A stretch of 64,000 bases of DNA from JACKII01 sp041687435. Its GTDB lineage: Bacteria; Pseudomonadota; Alphaproteobacteria; Bin95. Position 1 is the first letter of the stretch. Each line of letters begins with the position of its first letter. This document shows positions 43,320-51,727 of the stretch, one piece after another. The notes under the pieces were generated by a model. The model was given only the letters and a program-made list of their open reading frames with translations, did no database searches and had not been told where the DNA came from. The position numbers and the translations under genes are program-made. The DNA lies in the NCBI GenBank assembly GCA_041687435.1, contig JAWLBX010000003.1, positions 171,009-235,008 of the forward strand. The letters run 5' to 3'.

Positions 43320-43808
43320 GTGGCTGACAGCTTTTCACCTGAGGATGAATTCTGGGAATTCGCAGCGGCAATTTACGGTCGGCCAGAAGTCGGAGAACGA
43401 CTGCTGGAGTGGCAGGACCGTCGGGGGGCAAACGTTAACCTCGTATTGCTGTGCCTGTGGGCGGCAGGGCAAGGGCGGCGGCTGGACTCGGCTGCTTGTG
43501 CGCGGGCGCTTGCCGCGATCGCCGGCTGGCATGCCGCGGCGGTTGAGCCATTGCGGGCGTTGCGCCGCCGGCTGAAGGTGGAATGGGGCGGGCTTGCCAA
43601 AGATGTGCAAGCAACCCGCAGCGCCATCCTGGTGGCGGAACTTGAGGCAGAACGGGCGGAACAAGTGCTGATGCTGATGGCGCTGGGTCGCTGGCCCAAG
43701 ACCGCCGGACCGAATCGGGATCCGGCATTGGCCCGGGCGAATCTGGTCGCTTATCTGGGCAATGCTGCCGCAGTGGACATTGATGACTTGCTTGCTGCCA
43801 TCGGTTGA
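43320..43808 (+). CDS. TIGR02444 family protein
   Basis: A 162-residue protein starting with GTG at 43320. FWEFAAAIYGRPEVGERLLEW, DRRGANVNLVLLCLWAAGQG and WRALRR-like basic helices (VEPLRALRRRLKV) match TIGR02444/DUF2390, all-helical proteins of unknown function. The stop lies 58 bases inside the 3' end of the convergent GNAT gene. Confidence 0.8.
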   Translation: MADSFSPEDEFWEFAAAIYGRPEVGERLLEWQDRRGANVNLVLLCLWAAGQGRRLDSAACARALAAIAGWHAAAVEPLRALRRRLKVEWGGLAKDVQATRSAILVAELEAERAEQVLMLMALGRWPKTAGPNRDPALARANLVAYLGNAAAVDIDDLLAAIG

Positions 43809-44275
43809 AGCGATCCGGCTGCGGGCGGAAATGCCTCGCCAATGCAACGGCACAGCAGCCGATGCTGCTGCTCGTTCGGCATGGAAACACCCCACCTGCT
43901 TGTCGGCAAGAAGCCGAAGCGGGAGTAGTAGTCGAACTCGCCGACCAGAAACACGTGCAGCCAGCCCTCGGCCGCGGCGGCATCCAGCGAGGCGGCGACC
44001 AGGGCCCGGCCGATGCCGCGGTTGGCCCATTCCGGTTCCACCGCCAGCGGGCCGAGCAGCAGCACCGGTTCCCGGTTCAGCAGCATCGGCCAATACTGGA
44101 TCGAACCGATCACCATGTCGTCGTCCAGCGCAATGCGTGCCAGGGATTCGACCTGGGGAATGTTATCGCGGAAACGGTAGCTGGTTTTGGCATGCCGGCT
44201 TGGGCCGAAACACCGGTCCAGCAGGTTTTCGATCACGGCAAAATTGGCAGCGGAAGGGGGGATGATGGCGACCAT
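43751..44275 (-). CDS. GNAT family N-acetyltransferase
   Basis: A 174-residue acetyltransferase. LLGPLAVEPEWANRGIGRAL contains the acetyl-CoA-binding Q/RxxGxG/A loop (NRGIGRA), and LVGEFDYYSRFGF is the conserved GNAT tail motif. Closest in style to the YhbS/COG3153 group. The substrate is unknown. Its last 58 bases overlap the convergent TIGR02444 gene on the other strand. Confidence 0.85.
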   Translation of the reverse strand: MVAIIPPSAANFAVIENLLDRCFGPSRHAKTSYRFRDNIPQVESLARIALDDDMVIGSIQYWPMLLNREPVLLLGPLAVEPEWANRGIGRALVAASLDAAAAEGWLHVFLVGEFDYYSRFGFLPTSRWGVSMPNEQQHRLLCRCIGEAFPPAAGSLQPMAASKSSMSTAAALPR

Positions 44276-44541
44276 GGCAACGCTATCCGGCAGGCTTTGA
44301 AACGAAAAACGCGAAACTCGAATGCCGGAGGCGATGGCCTATGTCTGTGCACGGGCTGATGCCCCCGAACCGTCAGGCGGGGTGCTGGAAGCTCTGTCGT
44401 CGTCGCAGTCGCATCATCATGCCCTGGTTTTTAACGCACATAGGGGCGAACCGGAATCGAAAAGTTGGGCCGCGACAAGAAATCGACTAGCCTCATTTCG
44501 GCCCGCATCATGCGCTCCGCCCCAACAGGACCTTCGACCCG

Positions 44542-45177
44542 ATGACGCCTGAAAAGATCGAAGCCTTTTTCGCCCGCCTTGCCGAGCGCACGCCCGAGCC
44601 GCTCACGGAATTGGAATACACCAACGTCTACACCCTGCTGGTCGCGGTCGCCCTGTCGGCCCAGGCGACGGATGTCGGGGTGAACAAGGCGACGCGGGCG
44701 CTGTTCGAGCGCGTGTCGACGCCGCAGGAAATGCTGGAGTTGGGAGAGGAGGGGTTGAAGCAGCACATCCGCACCATCGGCCTCTATAACTCCAAGGCCA
44801 AGAACATCATCGCCATGGCCGAAAAGCTCATTGCCGAATACGGCGGGGAGGTTCCGCGCGACCGGACAGCGCTGGAATCATTGCCGGGCGTCGGGCGCAA
44901 GACTGCAAACGTGGTGCTCAACAATTACTGGGGTGAGCCGACCATCGCAGTCGATACTCACCTGTTCCGCGTTGCCAACCGTACCGGCATGGCGCCTGGC
45001 AAGACGCCGCTGGCCGTGGAAAAGCGGCTGGATGCTGTGATTCCCGACCACTACAAACGCCACGCCCACCACTGGCTAATTCTGCACGGCCGCTATGTCT
45101 GCAAGGCCCGCAAGCCGGATTGCGTCAAATGCATCGTGGCCGACCTGTGTTGTTACAAGGACAAGGTGGTGGCCTGA
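44542..45177 (+). CDS. nth: endonuclease III
   Basis: A 211-residue base-excision glycosylase/AP lyase. The helix-hairpin-helix LPGVGRKTANVVL includes catalytic Lys120; Asp138 is in IAVDTHLFRV. The [4Fe-4S] cysteines are 187, 194, 197 and 203, in perfect C-X6-C-X2-C-X5-C spacing. It removes oxidised pyrimidines. Upstream, 44276-44541 holds no recognisable gene. Confidence 0.96.
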   Translation: MTPEKIEAFFARLAERTPEPLTELEYTNVYTLLVAVALSAQATDVGVNKATRALFERVSTPQEMLELGEEGLKQHIRTIGLYNSKAKNIIAMAEKLIAEYGGEVPRDRTALESLPGVGRKTANVVLNNYWGEPTIAVDTHLFRVANRTGMAPGKTPLAVEKRLDAVIPDHYKRHAHHWLILHGRYVCKARKPDCVKCIVADLCCYKDKVVA

Positions 45178-45191
45178 CACTGGTGCCGCCG

Positions 45192-45878
45192 TCACCAAAT
45201 CCGGTGAAAGCGATGCACCATGTACGCCGTGCCCAGCGTCGGGCCCGCCAGGTTCAGCACCGGCACCGTGAACAGCAGCACCAGCAGGGCGCCATCCAGC
45301 CAGATCATGCCGCGATGCTTCCGGCGCGTCAGCTTTGCCTCCGGCAGGGTGAGGCGGCGGATTCCGACCGTCTCGAAATATTCCCGTCCCACCAGATAGC
45401 CGTTGACGGCGAAATACAGAATCAGCCCCGTCGGCGGCAGGAACATCAGGATCAGATAGATTGGCAGCAGCACCAGGTTGACGGCGATCACTACGAGGGT
45501 GAGCTTCACCGCCGCGATCAGCTCGTCCATGAATGGGACGTCGCGCGGGGGCGGGGCGGTGGCGTAATAGCGTGCCTCTACCGCCTTGCAGACACTATCC
45601 AGGAACAGGCTCTGGATCGTGATCGCCATGGCCGGGAACAGCAGCAGCGCCAGCCAGCCAATGGCAAACGAGCCCAGAATCTCCAGAAGCCCCAGCGCTT
45701 CCAATTGCCGGCCTATCCAGCCCTGGCCGCTGGTATCAATGCTGCCCGCCAGCAGCCAGGAGGCGCCGGCGACCAGCAGCGCCATCGCTACCATAGACGC
45801 CAAGAGACCCAGCAACACCGGCCGAAGCAGGCGTTTGTCGTCAAGTTGGGTCAGAACCCGCATGATGTCGGTCAGCAT
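45192..45878 (-). CDS. EI24 domain-containing (CysZ-like) membrane protein
   Basis: About 228 residues from ATG at 45878; an upstream in-frame start at 45938 is less likely. Four hydrophobic stretches are visible: LLGLLASMVAMALLVAGASW, GSFAIGWLALLLFPAMAITI, LTLVVIAVNLVLLPIYLILM and LDGALLVLLFTVPVLNLAGP. NGYLVGREYFETVGIRR is the EI24/CysZ motif. CysZ is a sulfate permease, but alphaproteobacterial EI24 proteins are generally uncharacterised. No cys genes adjoin. Confidence 0.78.
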   Translation of the reverse strand: MLTDIMRVLTQLDDKRLLRPVLLGLLASMVAMALLVAGASWLLAGSIDTSGQGWIGRQLEALGLLEILGSFAIGWLALLLFPAMAITIQSLFLDSVCKAVEARYYATAPPPRDVPFMDELIAAVKLTLVVIAVNLVLLPIYLILMFLPPTGLILYFAVNGYLVGREYFETVGIRRLTLPEAKLTRRKHRGMIWLDGALLVLLFTVPVLNLAGPTLGTAYMVHRFHRIW

Positions 45879-46039
45879 GATCACCCGATCCGGAAACGTG
45901 TGGAGACGGCATGCTAGCGACTTGTCGCTAACGGGCAACGGGACCGGCTGTCATCCCGTCACGTTGAGGTGGCAGGGGATTATCTTGTAGCGTGCAGCGC
46001 TCGCCGTATCTTTCCCGTAGAACAATAAGGAATAGAGAT

Positions 46040-47032
46040 ATGACTGCAGCGACCCTTGATGTCGTGGGGATCGGCAATGCCGTCGTCGATGTGCTGGCGC
46101 ATGTGGACGACGCCTTTATCCGCGATAACAGCCTGGAAAAAGGCGTCATGACCCTGATCGATGAGGCTCAGGCAGAGGCGATCTACGCCAAGATGGGCAC
46201 CGCGATGGAGATGTCCGGTGGGTCCGCCGCCAATACCATCGCCGGCGTGGCCGCACTCGGCGGCAAGGGCGGCTATATCGGCCGAGTCCGGGACGACCAG
46301 CTGGGCCAGATCTTCGGCCATGACATCCGCACCGTCGGCGTTGCCTACAATACGCCGCCTGCGACCGACGGCAAAAGTACGGCCCGGTGTTTCGTGCTGG
46401 TGACGCCCGATGCAGAGCGCACGATGCTGACCTATCTCGGCGCCTGCACCGAACTCGATAAAAGCGACATCGACGCCGATTTGATCGCCAGCGCCAAGGT
46501 TACCTACCTGGAAGGCTATCTGTGGGACGATCCGCGCGCCAAGGCGGCGATTTCGGATGCGGCAGCGATCGCGCATCAGCACGGCCGCAAGGTCTCGCTG
46601 ACCCTGTCCGATCCGTTTTGCGTCGAACGCCACCGCGATACTTTCCTGGAACTGATCAGCGACCACGTTGATATTCTGTTCGCCAACGAGGCGGAGGTCA
46701 TGGCCCTGTTCCAGACCGACAGCTTCGAGGAAGCGGCCAAGCGCATTTCCGCCTTCACCAGCGTCGCCGTCCTGACGCGCAGCGCGAAGGGCTCGGTCGT
46801 TGTTGCCGACGGGGAACAGGTCAGCGTGCCGGCCCAGCCGGTAGGCAAGGTGGTAGACACCACCGGTGCAGGCGACCTTTACGCTGCCGGTTTCCTCCAC
46901 GGCTATACCCAAGGCAAGGACTGGGCCACGTGTGCCCGCCTGGGCGGTATCTGTGCGGCGGAGGTGATCAGCCACATGGGCGCCCGCCCCGAGACGTCGC
47001 TTGCCGATCTGGCACGCCAAGCGGGCCTCTAA
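46040..47032 (+). CDS. adenosine kinase (PfkB family)
   Basis: A 330-residue sugar/nucleoside kinase from ATG at 46040 with AAGGAA upstream. Motifs: VVGIGNAVVDVLAHVDDAF, GGSAANTIAGVAALGGKGG, and the anion-hole signature DTTGAGDLYAAGFLHG near the C-terminus. The N-terminal NAVVD and length match alphaproteobacterial adenosine kinases. It phosphorylates adenosine to AMP. The next gene's frame begins inside its 3' end. Confidence 0.9.
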   Translation: MTAATLDVVGIGNAVVDVLAHVDDAFIRDNSLEKGVMTLIDEAQAEAIYAKMGTAMEMSGGSAANTIAGVAALGGKGGYIGRVRDDQLGQIFGHDIRTVGVAYNTPPATDGKSTARCFVLVTPDAERTMLTYLGACTELDKSDIDADLIASAKVTYLEGYLWDDPRAKAAISDAAAIAHQHGRKVSLTLSDPFCVERHRDTFLELISDHVDILFANEAEVMALFQTDSFEEAAKRISAFTSVAVLTRSAKGSVVVADGEQVSVPAQPVGKVVDTTGAGDLYAAGFLHGYTQGKDWATCARLGGICAAEVISHMGARPETSLADLARQAGL

Positions 47033-48716
47033 GGCCCAATCGCGCCCTGGAGGCCTGGACGGCCTTCAGGGCAATTGGGTCCAGCGTCTGCGCCTGTGGA
47101 GCGGGTTGGCGCTGATGGCCTACGCGGCGACGCATCTGGCCAACCACGCGGTGGGCCTCTGGTCGCTGGCGGATGCGGAGGCGGTGCGGGTCTATTTCAC
47201 CGGCTTTTGGCGCAGTTGGCCCGGTACGGTGCTGCTGGCGGGTGGCGTCTTGGTGCATGTGAGCCTGGCACTAGCCAAGCTTTACGCCGGCAGGACCTGG
47301 CGGCTGCCCTGGTGGCAATGGGTCCAGATCGCGCTGGGGCTGCTGATCCCCATCGTGCTGGCCGAGCACCTGATTGGCACCCGCATCGCGCACGAAATCT
47401 ACGGCTACACCGATAATTACGCGTTTGTCACCGCCGTAAACTGGCCCGGCAAGGCCTGGGACATGATCTGGCTGATTGGCGCGGTCTGGCTGCATGGTTG
47501 TATCGGCGTGCATTATTGGGCGCGCCTCTATCCGATCTATCCGCTGTTGCGGCCGTGGCTGCTGAGTGGCGCGGTGCTGCTGCCTGTACTGGGTTTTGCC
47601 GGCTTTGCCGGGCTTGGCAAGGAGGTTCAGGGGCTGATGGCGGCGGACCCGAACTGGTTCCCCGATCTGCTGCGCGAGATCGCGTTTCCCGGCAAGCCGG
47701 CTGTTCGTTTCGTCGAAAACGCTGTCGACATTTCCGTCCTGGTTACGATTGCGGTCATTGTCAGCCTGGTGCTTGTGCGTTTGACACGGCCTTGGCGGAG
47801 CCGCCGCGATATCGTGGACCTGTCCTATCCGCAGGGGCGCAAGCTGTCCGTGCCGCGCGGCATCACGGTGCTGGATGCGAGCCGCCGCTTCGGCATTGCG
47901 CATGCGGCGGTGTGCGGTGGTCGCGGCCGTTGTTCCACCTGCCGGGTGCGGGTCGGTGCGGGGGCGGACCGTTTGTTGCCGCCCAGCGAGTCGGAACGGC
48001 GCGTCTTGCAGCGGGTCTCCGCTCCGCCCGGCGTGCGGCTCGCCTGCCAGATCGCGGTGACCGGGCCGCTGGAAGTAACGCCGCTGCTGCCGGCGGTCAG
48101 CGGCCCCAGCCACGCTGCCACCGACAGCGCCAACCGGCACGGGACCGAGCGCGAACTGGTCGTCCTGTTCAGTGACATCCGGTCTTTCACGCGATTGGCG
48201 GAACATCGCCTGCCGTACGACGTGGTGTTCCTGCTGAACCAGTATTTCAAGGCAATGGGCGAGCAGGTGGAGGCGCATGGCGGGCGCGTCGACAAATTCG
48301 TTGGCGACGGCATGATGGCGCTGTTCGGCCTGGAAACAGACCGCGATACCGCCAGCCGGCAGGCCATGGCCGCCGTCAAGGCGATGTCGCGGGAGTTGGA
48401 GGTGCTGAACATCGACCTGGCGAGCGAGTTGCAGGAGCCGTTGCGCATTGGCATCGGCGTGCATGTCGGTCCGGTCATCGTCGGCCAGATCGGCCACGGT
48501 CCGGCGGCGCATCTGACGGCCATCGGCGATACCGTCAACGTCGCCAGCCGGCTGGAGCCGCTGTCCAAGGGTTTCGGGGCGGAAGCGGTGGTGTCGCTGG
48601 CGGTCGCGGAGGCTGCCGGGATCGACCCCACCCAGTACCGGGCCGCCGAACTGCCGCTCCGCGGCCGCTCGCGACCGCTTGCCGCCATCGTGATCGAGCG
48701 CGGCGTTGATCTTTAG
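47001..48716 (+). CDS. membrane-bound adenylate cyclase with 2Fe-2S ferredoxin domain (CyaC-like)
   Basis: Up to 571 residues; the only practical start is TTG at 47001, overlapping the adenosine kinase by 32 bases. Residues 30-265 form about six membrane helices with candidate heme ligands His45, His49, His86, His123, His131, His165 and His171, resembling a succinate-dehydrogenase-type diheme b anchor. Residues 275-360 are an adrenodoxin-type [2Fe-2S] domain (Cys305, Cys311, Cys314, Cys349). Residues 385-570 are a class III cyclase with metal Asp392 (SDIRSFT) and Asp436 (VGDGMMA). The layout implies cAMP synthesis controlled by quinone or redox state, as described for Sinorhizobium CyaC. Confidence 0.85.
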   Translation: MPIWHAKRASKAQSRPGGLDGLQGNWVQRLRLWSGLALMAYAATHLANHAVGLWSLADAEAVRVYFTGFWRSWPGTVLLAGGVLVHVSLALAKLYAGRTWRLPWWQWVQIALGLLIPIVLAEHLIGTRIAHEIYGYTDNYAFVTAVNWPGKAWDMIWLIGAVWLHGCIGVHYWARLYPIYPLLRPWLLSGAVLLPVLGFAGFAGLGKEVQGLMAADPNWFPDLLREIAFPGKPAVRFVENAVDISVLVTIAVIVSLVLVRLTRPWRSRRDIVDLSYPQGRKLSVPRGITVLDASRRFGIAHAAVCGGRGRCSTCRVRVGAGADRLLPPSESERRVLQRVSAPPGVRLACQIAVTGPLEVTPLLPAVSGPSHAATDSANRHGTERELVVLFSDIRSFTRLAEHRLPYDVVFLLNQYFKAMGEQVEAHGGRVDKFVGDGMMALFGLETDRDTASRQAMAAVKAMSRELEVLNIDLASELQEPLRIGIGVHVGPVIVGQIGHGPAAHLTAIGDTVNVASRLEPLSKGFGAEAVVSLAVAEAAGIDPTQYRAAELPLRGRSRPLAAIVIERGVDL

Positions 48717-48785
48717 CCGCGCCGCCCCCGTAGACTTTTGCCGGCTAAGCCTGCACACTCTTCCATCAAGCCGAACGCTGGGACC

Positions 48786-49955
48786 ATGACCATGCCTGAC
48801 GGCAGCGAGACACCGGTTACGCTCAAAATAATCACCCGCCTTTCCCAGATCGATGCCGCCGCCTGGGATGCCTGTGCGGGTGTGGACAATCCTTTTGTCA
48901 GCCATGCCTTTCTGTCTGCGCTGGAAGAATCCGGTTCGGCCGTGGAGGAGGAAGGCTGGGGGCCGCAGCATCTGATCCTGGAGGACGACGCCGGCCACAT
49001 CATCGGCGCCGTGCCCTGCTATCTGAAATCGCACAGCCAGGGCGAATACGTGTTCGATCACGGCTGGGCGCATGCGTTCGAGAACGCCGGCGGCAAATAC
49101 TATCCAAAGCTGCTGGCGGGCGTGCCGTTCTCGCCGGTGCCGGGCCCGCGCCTGCTGATCCACGCGGAAGCCGACCGGGCGCGGGTGACGGCGACGCTCG
49201 CCGCCGGGTTGATCGAGCTTTGCGAGATGCACGACGCCTCGTCCGTGCATGTCAATTTTCTGCCGGAAGACCAGTGGCACGCCCTCGGCGAACATGGCTT
49301 CCTGCAACGCCAGGGCCAGCAATTCCACTGGTACAATCAGGGGTATGAGACGTTCGACGACTTTCTGGCCGCGCTCTCGTCACGCAAGCGCAAGAACATC
49401 CGCAAGGAGCGGGAGGCGGTGGCCGCCAGCGGCGTCAAGATCAGCGCTCTCCACGGCGATGACCTGCGGCCGGAGCATTGGGATGCCTTCTACCGCTTTT
49501 ATCGCAACACCACCGACCGCAAATGGGGCTGGGATTACCTGAAGCGCGATTTCTTCACCCTGCTGCACGAGCGCATGCGCGACAAGGTCGTGCTGGTATT
49601 CTGCGAGTATGAGGGCAAGCCCGTGGCCGGCGCGCTTAACCTGGTCGGCAGCGATACGATCTATGGCCGCAACTGGGGCGGGCTCGCGCGTTTCAAGCAC
49701 CTGCATTTCGAGGCGTGCTATTATCAGGCCATCGACTGGGCCATCGCCCACGGCCTGAAACGGGTGGAGGCAGGGGCGCAGGGTCAGCACAAGATTCAGC
49801 GCGGTTATCTGCCGAGTCCGACCTATAGCGCGCATTGGATTCCGCACCAGGGCTTCCGCCGCGCCGTCGCCGACTTCCTGCGCCGCGAGCGTGAGGCTGT
49901 GGGCGAGGACATGGAAATCCTGATGGATTATTCGCCCTTCAAAAAGGGCGGCTAG
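48786..49955 (+). CDS. COG3146 family GNAT-like protein
   Basis: About 389 residues. Conserved features are NPFVSHAFLSALEESGS, the middle SSRKRKNIRKEREAV, FYRNTTDRKWGWDYL and the C-terminal GAQGQHKIQRGYLPSPTYSAHW. These identify the COG3146 (peptidogalycan biosynthesis/recognition-like, DUF482) family with two GNAT-like folds. Substrates are not established. An alternative ATG at 48792 is six bases on. Confidence 0.85.
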   Translation: MTMPDGSETPVTLKIITRLSQIDAAAWDACAGVDNPFVSHAFLSALEESGSAVEEEGWGPQHLILEDDAGHIIGAVPCYLKSHSQGEYVFDHGWAHAFENAGGKYYPKLLAGVPFSPVPGPRLLIHAEADRARVTATLAAGLIELCEMHDASSVHVNFLPEDQWHALGEHGFLQRQGQQFHWYNQGYETFDDFLAALSSRKRKNIRKEREAVAASGVKISALHGDDLRPEHWDAFYRFYRNTTDRKWGWDYLKRDFFTLLHERMRDKVVLVFCEYEGKPVAGALNLVGSDTIYGRNWGGLARFKHLHFEACYYQAIDWAIAHGLKRVEAGAQGQHKIQRGYLPSPTYSAHWIPHQGFRRAVADFLRREREAVGEDMEILMDYSPFKKGG

Positions 49956-49967
49956 GGGCTCTCGTCA

Positions 49968-50768
49968 ATGCTAAAAACCCGTAACGACAATTGGGGCGCC
50001 CGCGCCCGCATCGGCATGTTCATTGTCGGGTCGGAGGCCGTGCCGGAAGCGGAATGGCAGGCGATGGCGCCGCCCGGTGTCTCGGTCCATGCGGCGCGGG
50101 TAAGCGCGCCGGCGCCGTGGGCGCCTTGGCGGGCGGACCGGCAAGGCGTCGACCTTGCCGACGATCTGGCGCGGGGCTGCCGGCAATTTGCGGCCATGCG
50201 CCTGTCCGCAGTCGTCATCGGCCACACCTCCAGCAGCGTCGTCGGTGGCGAGGGCTGGGATGAGGCGGTCATGGCCGGGATGCGCACCATTCTGGGCGAG
50301 GACGTGGCCATTACCACCAACGGGCGCGACACGATTGCGGGGCTGAGGGCCGTCGGCTCCCGGCGGCCCTTTCTGGTGCTGCCGCCCTGGTTCGGCGATG
50401 CGACGGTGGCGGCGGCACGCGATTACTATGGCGGGCAGGGCTTCCAGTCGGCGGGGCATCTGCGCCACGACGCGGGCGAGGGCTGGCGGCACATTCCGCC
50501 GGCGGACCTTTACGCCCACTGCAAGGGCTTCGCTCAGGATATCGAGGCGCTGTACCGGGAAATCGTCGCAGCCTGCCCTGCCGATGCGGATGCAGTATTC
50601 ATCGCCGGCACCGGCTTCCGCTGCGTCGGCATCATCGAAGCGCTGGAAGCGGCGCTTGGCCGGCCGGTGGTAACCGCCAACCAGGCGAGCCTGTGGCGCT
50701 GCCTGCGCGCAGCCGGCGTTGACGACGCCATCGCCCACTATGGCCGCCTGCTGACCGTTCCCGGCTAG
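49968..50768 (+). CDS. maleate isomerase/arylmalonate decarboxylase family protein
   Basis: A 266-residue Asp/Glu-racemase-fold protein. The distal catalytic cysteine is Cys219 in FIAGTGFRCVGII. The position of the first cysteine of maleate isomerases (usually in a CTSGS-type loop) is VIGHTSSSVVG, with His86 and no Cys. A one-cysteine site is the arrangement of arylmalonate decarboxylases, so a decarboxylase-like reaction is possible. It follows the COG3146 gene by 12 bases. Confidence 0.78.
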   Translation: MLKTRNDNWGARARIGMFIVGSEAVPEAEWQAMAPPGVSVHAARVSAPAPWAPWRADRQGVDLADDLARGCRQFAAMRLSAVVIGHTSSSVVGGEGWDEAVMAGMRTILGEDVAITTNGRDTIAGLRAVGSRRPFLVLPPWFGDATVAAARDYYGGQGFQSAGHLRHDAGEGWRHIPPADLYAHCKGFAQDIEALYREIVAACPADADAVFIAGTGFRCVGIIEALEAALGRPVVTANQASLWRCLRAAGVDDAIAHYGRLLTVPG

Positions 50769-50863
50769 CGCAGCCCCTGGACGGCACCTGGGTTCCGCGG
50801 ACACTATGCTTCCGGAACCGCGAGCCGCACCGGCGGCCGCAAAAGCAGGAGAAGGAAACAACC

Positions 50864-51655
50864 ATGCGAGCATTGGTGACGGGCGCTAGCCCGGGCATTG
50901 GCGGGGCGACCTGCCTGAAACTGGCGCGCGATGCACTCGCCCGCGGCCAGAAACCGAGAATCGCCGCCTGCGAGGTGCGCGAGACCGAGGCCGTTATGGC
51001 GCTGGCCGATGAATTGAGCGGGCTGGGGGCGGATGTGCGGGTGCTGACCGGCGATCTCAGCGATCCGGACGTGCCGGCCCGGCTGGTGGCCAAGGCTGTG
51101 CAGGCGTTCGGCGGCCTCGATGCCGTTGTCGGCAACGCGGGCATCACGTCGCCTGCTCCCCTGGCGGATCTGGAACTGGCGAACTGGGACCGGGTGATGA
51201 ACATCAACCTGCGCGGCAACTGGCTGCTGGCCAGGGCAGCCTATCCGCACCTGAAGGAGAGCGGCGGCGGCTTCGTCGCGGTTGCTTCCATGTCCGGCAT
51301 GAAGCCGCACCGCGGCATGGGCGCCTATTCCATGAGCAAGGCCGGCACCATCATCCTTTGTGAAGTGCTGGCGCAGGAATGGGCGCCGGATGGCATCCGG
51401 GTCAACTGTGTTTCGCCCGGCATGATCCGCACGCCGCTGACCGAGACCACCTACCGCGACAACACCATCGCGTCGGCCCGCACCGCCTTGGTTCCCGCCG
51501 GCCGCATCGGCGTGCCGGAGGACATCGCCAACGCCATCGCCTTTTTCCTGGGGCCGGATTCAGGGTACATCACCGGACAGAACCTTTGCGTGGACGGTGC
51601 GTTTTCGTCCGCGATCCTCAGCCAGATCCCCGGCCTGCCGACCAGCGGCGCATAG
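50864..51655 (+). CDS. SDR family NAD(P)-dependent oxidoreductase
   Basis: A 263-residue short-chain dehydrogenase: TGASPGIG at residues 6-13, VGNAGITSPAPL, active-site Ser in VASMSG, and YSMSK with the Tyr/Lys pair. PDGIRVNCVSPGMIRTPLTE and the C-terminal SGYITGQNLCVDGAFS are classical. Substrate unknown. It ends before a terminator used by the convergent gene. Confidence 0.9.
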   Translation: MRALVTGASPGIGGATCLKLARDALARGQKPRIAACEVRETEAVMALADELSGLGADVRVLTGDLSDPDVPARLVAKAVQAFGGLDAVVGNAGITSPAPLADLELANWDRVMNINLRGNWLLARAAYPHLKESGGGFVAVASMSGMKPHRGMGAYSMSKAGTIILCEVLAQEWAPDGIRVNCVSPGMIRTPLTETTYRDNTIASARTALVPAGRIGVPEDIANAIAFFLGPDSGYITGQNLCVDGAFSSAILSQIPGLPTSGA

Positions 51656-51667
51656 CCGGCAAAAATA

Positions 51668-51709
51668 ACGCCCCGGAAGGCGGCGGCCATCCGGGGCGTG
51701 CAGGGATCG
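51668..51709 (-). terminator. intrinsic terminator between the SDR and LivJ-like genes
   Basis: ACGCCCCGGA (51668-51677) pairs perfectly with TCCGGGGCGT (51690-51699) around a 12-base loop. On the minus strand it is followed by TTATTTTT, so it terminates the LivJ-like gene ending at 51728; it may also stop the SDR transcript. Confidence 0.82.
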
Positions 51710-51727
51710 GAGGAAGGGACCAGCCGA

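Noticed and set aside
44322..44552. Small plus-strand frame upstream of nth
   Set aside because: It overlaps the nth start, and its sequence has no conserved look.
47271..49328. Minus-strand open frame of 685 codons
   Set aside because: It crosses the cyclase and COG3146 genes in antisense, with no recognisable domain.
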